From Rhodococcus koreensis (GTDB lineage Bacteria > Actinomycetota > Actinomycetes > Mycobacteriales > Mycobacteriaceae), in assembly GCF_900105905.1 (NCBI RefSeq), contig NZ_FNSV01000005.1, forward strand, positions 2,914,001-2,978,000: a stretch of DNA of 64,000 nt, read 5' to 3'. Made by a program: the position numbers and the translations under genes. Shown in pieces: positions 54,271 to 64,000 of the stretch. The stretch's first letter is position 1. Each line of letters begins with the position of its first letter. The notes under the pieces were generated by a model. It worked only from the letters and a program-made list of their open reading frames with translations. It was not told where the DNA came from and did not search any database.

Positions 54271-54293
54271 TGAACATTCACTCTTGACTGAAT
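54271..54293. promoter_or_regulatory. AT-rich inverted repeats, candidate GbsR-type operator and promoter
   Basis: TGAACATTCA (4-bp arms) overlaps a second repeat ATTCA-N8-TGAAT, just 15 bp before the divergent GbsR-type gene start. The segment is AT-rich in GC-rich surroundings and contains TTGACT, a possible -35 element reading toward the GMC gene. Binding by the regulator is inference. Confidence 0.4.
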
Positions 54294-54374
54294 CCTTCGC
54301 CTACGGAATCCTACTCGGCAGGACCCGGGCGCTCCCGGAGACCTCATTCGCGCAACTCGTTACGGAGGTTTGTT

Positions 54375-55937
54375 GTGACCGAAACAGGCTGGGACGTCAT
54401 CGTGGTGGGTGCAGGTTCGGCGGGGGCCGCGCTCGCGGTCCGATCCGCCGAAAAAGGCAAGCGGGTCCTGCTCCTCGAGGCAGGACCGGACTATCGCTCC
54501 GCGCACATGCACGAGGCGTGGCGGTCACCCAACCCGATCAGAGCACTGCTCGACCCGACGGCGACCGAAAATCTGGTCTGGTCGGGGCTCGACGCGGCGC
54601 GGACAGAGAAACAAGAGCCTGCACCCTACTGGCGAGGTCGAGGGGTCGGCGGCAGCTCCTCGATCAACGGACAGATCGCGATTCGACCCCCGGTAGAGGA
54701 CTTCGACGATTGGGTCAGCTGGGGTTGCGCGGGTTGGGGACCCGACGACGTCCTGCCGTACTTCGCCAAGCTCGAGGACGACGAAGAGTACGGCGACGAG
54801 GCCTATCACGGCCGAGGTGGACCGACTCCGATTTGCCGCATGCCCCAGGAGAATTGGGGATCCGTCGATACCGCGCTGAGCACGGCTGCACTGTCCGCCG
54901 GGCATGCTTGGGCCCCGGACGTCAATGCGCCCCACGCGATAGGAGTCTCGCCCTACCCGATCAACTCACGATCCGGGCGCCGAGTATCCGTCAACGACGC
55001 CTACCTCGAGGCCGCACGCGAATCCTCGACCCTGACGATCCGCGGCAACGCCCTGGTCGACCACGTGCTCTTCGCCGGAGTCCGCGCGATCGGCGTCCGG
55101 ACCATCGTCGACGGCACCGCTGTGACGGAGCACGCCGACGAGGTGATACTCAGCGCCGGCGCGGTCCACTCTCCGGCGATTCTCATGCGCTCCGGAATCG
55201 GACCGTCCGGGCATCTGCGCTCGGTGGGGATCGAGGTGCGCCACGATCTTCCGGTCGGTCGAGGTCTGCAAGACCATCCGATGGCGGTGGTGTCGATCCC
55301 CCTGATCGACGAGGCAGGGATCCAAAGCCCGGACGACCGGCACACCAACGTCTGCGTCCGCTACACGAGCGAGCCCGGCGCCCCCACCGGCGACATGATG
55401 TTCGTGTCGCAGAATCAGAATGTCGTCGCCATGGCCAACCCTGACATGCGTGCGCTGGCAGGTGCGTTCGGTGTCTGGGTGAACCAGGCGTACTCCCGCG
55501 GTGTGTTGACGCTGACCTCGGCCGACCCGGCGTATCAACCCCAGGTTCACACCCGGATGCTCTCCGACGAGCGGGACCTGTCCCGTTTGCGCGACGGGAT
55601 TCGCAACCTGGTCGAACTCGCCCGCGACCCGGCGGTCGCCGCCATCACGCATGGGCCGCTCGTTACCGAGAACAGGGCCCTGTTCTCGGTGCTCGACAGT
55701 GACAGCGAGCTCGACGACTACTTGCTCGCGACCGTGAGCGATGTCCAGCACGCCACCAGTACGTGCCGAATGGGTGCAACCGGAAGCGCGGACACCGTGG
55801 TCGATCCGTCCTGTCGGGTCCTCGGAACCGACGGGCTGCGGGTGGTCGACGCATCGATATTTCCGTCCGTCCCGCGGGCCAACACCAACCTGACAGCGAT
55901 CATGGTCGGCGAGCTCATGGCCGACCGCATCCGCTAA
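54375..55937 (+). CDS. GMC-family alcohol oxidoreductase (choline dehydrogenase-like)
   Basis: 520 residues from a GTG with GGAGG upstream. FAD-binding GAGSAGAAL at 13-21, GRGVGGSSSINGQI, the signature-2 region SAGAVHSPAILMRSGIGPSG, and the active-site DVQHATSTCRMG with its His are present. It oxidises a primary alcohol (choline, amino alcohol or polyethylene glycol type) to the aldehyde. The aldehyde dehydrogenase follows 32 nt later. The ending DASIFPSVPRANTNLTAIMV is complete. Confidence 0.92.
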   Translation: MTETGWDVIVVGAGSAGAALAVRSAEKGKRVLLLEAGPDYRSAHMHEAWRSPNPIRALLDPTATENLVWSGLDAARTEKQEPAPYWRGRGVGGSSSINGQIAIRPPVEDFDDWVSWGCAGWGPDDVLPYFAKLEDDEEYGDEAYHGRGGPTPICRMPQENWGSVDTALSTAALSAGHAWAPDVNAPHAIGVSPYPINSRSGRRVSVNDAYLEAARESSTLTIRGNALVDHVLFAGVRAIGVRTIVDGTAVTEHADEVILSAGAVHSPAILMRSGIGPSGHLRSVGIEVRHDLPVGRGLQDHPMAVVSIPLIDEAGIQSPDDRHTNVCVRYTSEPGAPTGDMMFVSQNQNVVAMANPDMRALAGAFGVWVNQAYSRGVLTLTSADPAYQPQVHTRMLSDERDLSRLRDGIRNLVELARDPAVAAITHGPLVTENRALFSVLDSDSELDDYLLATVSDVQHATSTCRMGATGSADTVVDPSCRVLGTDGLRVVDASIFPSVPRANTNLTAIMVGELMADRIR

Positions 55938-55969
55938 CTCGTAATCACAGGGAAGGCAGTACCTTTCAC

Positions 55970-57399
55970 ATGAAGACCTTGCAGAACTTGATCGGTGGAA
56001 AATGGGTGGACTCCCACAGCGTGTCGCTGCATGATGTGGTGAACCCCGCCACCGAAGAGGTGATCGCACACTACCCCGGAGGATCGGCCGACGACGTCGA
56101 CCGCGCCGTCGAGGCGGCAGTCGAGGCGCAGCCCGGGTGGGCGGAGTTGCCGGTCGCCGAACGGGTGGAATACCTGACACGGTGGGCCGCGGAGATCGCC
56201 GAACACGCCGAGGAACTCGCGGAGCTCGAATGTCAGGAAATGGGAAAGCCGGTCGCCCTCGGCAGAACCTTCATCGAAGGTGGTGTCCAGGGGTTTCGGA
56301 CCGCGGTTCACGAGGCTCTGACCTATCCCTTCGTCGAAACCCTCCCCTGCGCGGACGGCGGCGGAACGACGATCCTGCGTCACCCGCTCGGCGCCACCGC
56401 CGTCATCACCCCGTGGAACTTCCCCGTGCCGATGGTGCTGGGGGCGCTCGGGCCGCTCCTCGCCTCAGGCAACACCGTCGTGGTCAAGCCGTCCGAACGC
56501 TCACCACTGTCCACCGCCCGGCTGTTCGAGCTCTCGACGCTGCCTCCAGGCGTGGTCAACCTCGTCCTCGGTGACGCCCGAGCCGGGGCACCGCTCGTCG
56601 AGCATGGGCAGATCCGGCTGGTGCACTTCACGGGTTCCGTCGAGGCCGGCCGCCGGATCGGCGCTGGAACCGGTGGGCGATTGTGCCGGTCGATCCTGGA
56701 ACTCGGCGGCAAGGACCCGGTCATCGTCGACTCCGGGGTCGATCCTGTCGCAACCGCCGCCGCGATCGCCTTCGGTGCGTTCGTCAACACCGGACAGATC
56801 TGCACGTCCATGGAACGCATCTACGTCCACCAGGACATCGCCGAGGCGTTCGTCGACGCCCTGGTCGACATTGCATCCACCTACACCCTCGGTGACGGCC
56901 ACGACGCCGAAACCGTGCTGGGGCCGTTGGTCGATGCACGCCAACGCGACATCGTCCACGGGCACGTCACCGATGCCGTCGAGCGTGGCGCTCGTGTCCG
57001 CATCGGCGGCGTGATCCCGAAGCGGAAGGGGTTCTTCTACCCAGCAACAGTGCTCACCGACGTCGACGACTCCATGCTGGTGATGACCGAGGAAACGTTC
57101 GGCCCGCTCGCCCCGATCGTTGTCGTCTCCTCGTTCGGGGAGGCGCTCGAGCGCGCCGGCTCGTCACGCTTTGCGCTCGGGGCCACCGTCTACACGCACA
57201 ACCCCGACCACGCCGCCGCAGCCGCCGGCATCCCTGCCGGGGTGACGTGGATCAACCAGTGGCAGGGCGGTGGCCCGGAGAGGCTCTACGAGCCCGCAGG
57301 CGACAGCGGCATGGGTGCAACGGGCGCCCGAGCCGCGTACGACGCCGCAACCCGGCCCGCATCGATTCACACTGCCCCCGCACCTGCGTCCACGCGCTC

Positions 57400-57403
<4 letters not shown>
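55970..57403 (+). CDS. NAD(P)-dependent aldehyde dehydrogenase
   Basis: 477 residues. The ATG at 55970 starts MKTLQNLIGGKWVDSHS; the in-frame upstream extension overlaps the GMC gene and is unlikely. VITPWNFPVPMVLG, the catalytic Glu in LELGGKDPVIV and the catalytic Cys in NTGQICTSMERIYV are present. It should oxidise the aldehyde made by the GMC enzyme. Its stop overlaps the ATG of the M20 gene (ATGA). Confidence 0.93.
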
Positions 57404-61086
<3,683 letters not shown>

Positions 61087-61201
61087 CCGTCGACGATAAC
61101 GGATCGACCGACCACACCTGGTCGAGTCACGCAGGGGCGGACCAATTCACTCCCCGCTGCGTGTCTACTCCGATCACGACAGTCCGGCGCCGTGGCTCGC
61201 A

Positions 61202-61481
61202 TCAGTCACTGCTCCGGCAGCGTCGTAGTTGGCTGGACAGGTACCGCCTGGCACGGCGATGACCACCCACGTTCTCGAGTTCGATGTCCAGCGCGTTCAG
61301 GAGCGTCGCGAGCAGGGTCGCCTGTGGAGCCCATCCATGGCGACGCCGGCACTGCGCGAGCCAGTCGACCGGACCGATGTGGCCGCGGTCCGCGTTGCAC
61401 CGCCGGCACGCGGCGGCCTCATTGGCCACGATGCTGGGCCCGCCTTTGAGTCGCGGCACCAAATGTTCGGTGGTCGGCGGA
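61202..61481 (-). pseudogene. HNH endonuclease, 3' part (interrupted by the TnpB element)
   Basis: The frame reads PPTTEHLVPRLKGG, NEAAACRRCNADRGHIGP and a C-terminal helix region to the stop at 61202. These are the second half of the HNH motif (Glu-His…Cys-x2-Cys-Asn). It joins in frame with the 5' part at 62794-62879, after removal of the element, to give GPLIPPTTEHL. By itself it has no start and no first zinc-binding pair. Confidence 0.85.
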
Positions 61482-61490
61482 TTGACGTCC

Positions 61491-61511
61491 TCTCGGCCTG
61501 AACGACCGAGA
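61491..61511 (-). repeat. Right-end hairpin of the TnpB element (omegaRNA 3' end)
   Basis: Arms TCTCGG and CCGAGA around 9 nt, close to the element end. A second stem (CCCGCAC with GTGCGGG, 61563-61581) lies at the tnpB stop. This is where the omegaRNA scaffold of TnpB systems normally ends, and the guide would be read from the adjacent HNH sequence starting at 61481. Confidence 0.65.
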
Positions 61512-61570
61512 TTCCCCGCGAGACTCACGTCCCGCGGTTCCTGTTTCACCGACAGCTGCCGTCCCGCACG

Positions 61571-62708
61571 TTAGGTGCGGGGTGGTCTCACACCGTCTCC
61601 GCAGGCTGCCACCGCCAGTCCGACGGCCAAAATATTCCTCGCCGCATTCACATCCCGATCATGGACGACGCCGCATCGGCACGCCCACTCCCGCACATTC
61701 AGCGGCATCGCCCCGGCGATCACCCCGCACACCGAGCAGGTCTTCGACGACGGACAGAACCGATCGATCACCACCACCCGCCGCCCATACCAGTCGGCCT
61801 TGTACTCGAGCATCGACCGGAACTCGGACCACCCCGCATCCGAGATCACCCGAGACAACGACCGATTCTTCACCATATTCCGCACACTCAGATCCTCGAT
61901 GGCGACCACTTGATTTTCGCGCACCAAACGAGTGGAAAGTGTGTGCAGATAATCGCGACGCCGATCAGCGATCCGACCATGAATCTTCACGACCTTCAGT
62001 CGGGCCTTCGCCCGATTACGCGATCCCTTCTCCTTCCTGGCCAGCACATGCCGTCGCCAGCCGCTCACGATCCCTACGCTCATGGCGCGGGTTGGTGATC
62101 TTCTCCCCCGTCGAGAGCGTGTACAGGCTGGTGATCCCGGCATCGAGCCCGACCACCCGATCGACCGGCTCGAGTTCGCTGATCGTGTCCTCGACGAGGA
62201 TCGAGATGTGGTACTGACCACGAGCATTACGCGACACCGTCACCTGCGACGGCACCGCCCCCTCCGGTAGTGGCCTCGACCACCGAATATCCAACGGTTC
62301 GGACTGCTTGGCCAACCGGACCTCCCCACCCCGGTAGGTGAAGCAGTTCGAGAAGTAGGTCGCCGACTCCTTCGACCGCCCCTTCCTCTTGAACTGCGGG
62401 TAGCCGGCCTGCTTGCGCCAGAACCTCTCGAACGCACCCTGCAACTGCCGCAGCGACTCCTGCAACGGCCCCTTCGACGGCTCCGCCAACCACTCCGTCT
62501 CAGCATCCCGCTTCCACCCGGTGAGCATCTTCGACGTATCGCTGTAGGTCACCCGTCGCTGCTCCTGCGACCACGCCCGCGACCGCTCGGCCAACGCCCG
62601 GTTGTAGACATACCGGGTGCACCCGAACGTCCGAGCAAGCTGTTCCGCCTGCACCGCAGACGGATAGAAACGGTACTTGAACGCCCGCTTCACCACCCTC
62701 CCCGCCAT
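61571..62708 (-). pseudogene. tnpB: TnpB RNA-guided nuclease, frameshifted
   Basis: The ATG at 62708 opens a frame (MAGRVVKRAFKYRFYPSAVQ…) that includes the first RuvC acid, Asp189 in VGLDAGITSLYTLS, and ends early at 62016. A second frame continues with HVLARKEKGSRNRAKARLKV, the Glu in VVAIEDLSVRNMVKN, the CSVCG and CRCG zinc ribbon, and HDRDVNAARN (third acid). The shift lies near 62053-62056 and equals one extra or two missing bases. With it the protein is split and probably inactive. Confidence 0.85.
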
Positions 62709-62752
62709 AACCCAGACACTAGCCACACGGTCCGACAAACCAGATCGGCTAT

Positions 62753-62772
62753 CCCGGCCCTGAAGGACCGGG
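62753..62772 (-). repeat. Left-end hairpin of the TnpB element
   Basis: Arms CCCGG and CCGGG with partially paired inner bases, about 20 bp inside the left end and 45 bp before the tnpB start. Such subterminal imperfect hairpins are recognised by the TnpA transposase of IS200/IS605 elements, which would have to act in trans. Confidence 0.6.
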
Positions 62773-62793
62773 TTTGCGCCGAAAGACTCACGA

Positions 62794-62879
62794 ATCAACG
62801 GCCCGAAACGCCGACCACACCACAGGCATCGCCCACCCTGCCGGTCGACGGCGAGGGCGAGTCTGGCGGTGCGGTCCAC
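62794..62879 (-). pseudogene. HNH endonuclease, 5' part
   Basis: From a GTG at 62879 the frame reads LALAVDRQGGRCLWCGRRFG and PLI, the first zinc pair Cys-x2-Cys of an HNH endonuclease, and is broken at the TTGAT codons (Leu28-Ile29). The true start could lie further upstream; nothing distinct was recognised between 62880 and 62937. Confidence 0.75.
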
Positions 62880-62937
62880 CAGTCGATCGTGACCGAATGA
62901 CTCGGCCGGCGCCAGTGCTCGGCCGACACCGCTGTTG

Positions 62938-64000
62938 CTACACCGTCTCCTCCGACGTGCGCGTCGTGAACGGCAACACGAGGCGAGACGGGTGGTCGGC
63001 GTCCCGGTAGATCTTGTGGGTCACGGGGCGGCCGACCGGCAGGTGGAACGCATCCGGTGGTAGCAGCGCGTTGTGCTCGTCCGCCAGCGTTTCGGCGTTC
63101 GACAGTTCCACCACCAGACGATGCCCCGGCCGGAATGTCGCGGCGAAGGGGTAGAGGCGCAGCACATACTCCTCGATCGTCCCCGGCTCGACCGGCAGCG
63201 CGCGGGTGTGTGGGTGGTGCGGGTTGCCCTCGGTAGTGCGCTCGTCGAGTTCGCGGTGCGAGGCCTTGAGGTACCCGGAGGTGATCAGCTGGCGTTGACC
63301 GCTCGGTGCGTAATCCCACAGGCGCAGAATGAAATTGGAGTCAGGTTGGTCGATCTCCGCGAAGAGGTGCGCGGCTCCGGTGCCGATCAGTTCCGTGGGC
63401 TTCTCGAACGGCGCTGTCTCCCATTTCAGGATCTCGACCTTGTCGGTGACGGTCAGCGGCGCCTGATAAAAGCCGTCCGGGGCGGCGTACCGGGCGGCCA
63501 TCGGTTCGGGGTCGGTGGACAGCTTGCCGCGCGGTCGCAGGTACAGCGACCGGTACTCCACATCCTTCGGCGGCCACTGGTCACCGGTGACCCATTCGCG
63601 TGCGCCCTCGACGTGGACGGTGACCGCCGGCTCGTCCATCACACCGTTGTCGATGCCCTTGATCCAGTAGTCGTACCAGCGGAACATCTTGTCGTGTTCC
63701 TCGATGAACGGCCGCGACTGCATGGGTGGGTACGGGCCGATATCGAGTTTCTTCGGTCCCTGCAGCGCGTCGAACAGCGCGATCGTGCCGTCCACCGTCC
63801 AGCCGCGACCCTGATCGATCTGTAGATAGACGGGGATGTCGATGCTCGGGGCCAGCGTGATGGGGTTTCGTTCCTCGTACCACTCGCCGTCCAGGTCGTT
63901 CATCACGATGTCGAACCAGGCCTCGTGGTGATTCGGGTAGTTCAGCACGTGCACCAGGTTCGGCCAGGCGGCCACATCCGGATCCTCCAGGCGCGCCGCG
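62938..64000 (-). CDS. CocE/NonD-family hydrolase (partial, C-terminal part)
   Basis: The frame is open to the right edge and about 354 C-terminal residues are visible. The segment PSIDIPVYLQIDQGRGWTVD, FIEEHDKMFRWYDYWIKGID and the jelly-roll PepX_C domain (YRSLYLRPRGKLSTDPEP, then AATFRPGHRLVVELSNAE) are typical of X-Pro dipeptidyl-peptidase/CocE esterases. The Ser nucleophile lies beyond the window. It acts on esters or acyl amides; substrate unknown. Confidence 0.85.
   Translation of the reverse strand, partial: AARLEDPDVAAWPNLVHVLNYPNHHEAWFDIVMNDLDGEWYEERNPITLAPSIDIPVYLQIDQGRGWTVDGTIALFDALQGPKKLDIGPYPPMQSRPFIEEHDKMFRWYDYWIKGIDNGVMDEPAVTVHVEGAREWVTGDQWPPKDVEYRSLYLRPRGKLSTDPEPMAARYAAPDGFYQAPLTVTDKVEILKWETAPFEKPTELIGTGAAHLFAEIDQPDSNFILRLWDYAPSGQRQLITSGYLKASHRELDERTTEGNPHHPHTRALPVEPGTIEEYVLRLYPFAATFRPGHRLVVELSNAETLADEHNALLPPDAFHLPVGRPVTHKIYRDADHPSRLVLPFTTRTSEETV

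Larger units (their letters stand above)
61482..62793 (-). mobile_element. TnpB-only insertion sequence (IS200/IS605 group, IS1341-like), 1312 bp
   Basis: The element lies directly 3' of TTGAT (minus strand, 62798-62794) and ends in a right end with hairpin 61491-61511 followed by GAGGACGTCAA. It has a left-end hairpin at 62753-62772 and carries only tnpB, with no tnpA. Removing it fuses the two HNH halves in frame without lost or extra bases; the boundary is ambiguous by one T. The motif AGACTCACG occurs near both ends (61521 and 62784). Confidence 0.85.

Noticed and set aside
61563..61581. Hairpin at the tnpB stop as an ordinary terminator
   Set aside because: It lies inside the mobile element at the place where the omegaRNA scaffold is expected, so element structure explains it better.

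Overview
The window is high-GC actinobacterial DNA, most like Rhodococcus or a close Nocardiaceae relative. This rests on family content (WhiB, ANTAR regulators, an anti-sigma ATPase, DUF3618/DUF3072, CGNR/ABATE, a hydroxyquinol ortho-cleavage pathway) and on GTG/TTG starts with GGAG-type ribosome binding sites. No rRNA, tRNA or CRISPR array was seen. Species and replicon cannot be told from the sequence.

Layout. (1) 1-5.9 kb: a sugar ABC importer operon on the minus strand (GntR regulator, lipoprotein binding protein, double ATPase, permease, SDR dehydrogenase, FAH/AraD1-like enzyme cut by the left edge), probably non-phosphorylative sugar catabolism. (2) 5.9-7.3 kb: relics of an IS110 transposase and an FAD monooxygenase. 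(3) 7.36-16.5 kb: two divergent operons around an unusual tandem-duplicated IclR regulator. Leftward lie two Gfo/Idh/MocA dehydrogenases and an IolE-like TIM barrel; rightward lie maleylacetate reductase, hydroxyquinol 1,2-dioxygenase, a sugar-porter MFS transporter and a USP protein. Sugar/cyclitol chemistry thus sits beside aromatic ring cleavage with no intact hydroxylase, which is the most interesting metabolic lead. (4) 16.5-32.3 kb: a stress and regulatory zone (SDR, anti-sigma ATPase, two PAS-ANTAR paralogues, GAF-ANTAR, WhiB, FUSC, GvpA, YihY, DUF3072) full of truncated, frameshifted and chimeric genes, including a Ppx/PAS-ANTAR fusion and a DUF3618/EamA fusion, plus an IS3-family element.

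(5) 32.3-38.7 kb: a regulator joining an IS630-transposase-like HTH to a GntR/FCD-like C-terminus, an MFS transporter, a metallophosphoesterase and a cNMP/CBS/DUF294 protein. (6) 38.8-47.8 kb: two divergent operons. The minus operon encodes a TIM-barrel protein, an FGGY kinase, an FAD amine oxidase and a DHDPS-like aldolase/dehydratase; the plus operon encodes an IPNS-like 2-oxoglutarate/Fe(II) oxygenase, a malate/lactate-type dehydrogenase, a cupin and a small protein, followed by a LysR regulator. (7) 47.9-53.7 kb: epoxide hydrolase beside a CGNR regulator with two matching palindromes, alpha/beta hydrolase with TetR, and an amino-acid dehydrogenase with LysR. (8) 53.8-61.1 kb: a GbsR/MarR-type regulator facing GMC alcohol dehydrogenase, aldehyde dehydrogenase, M20 amidohydrolase and Leu/Glu-type dehydrogenase, with a convergent MHS-type MFS transporter.

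(9) 61.2-64 kb: an HNH endonuclease gene split by a TnpB element at a TTGAT site. Removing 1312 bp restores the HNH reading frame exactly. A CocE/NonD-type hydrolase runs off the right edge.
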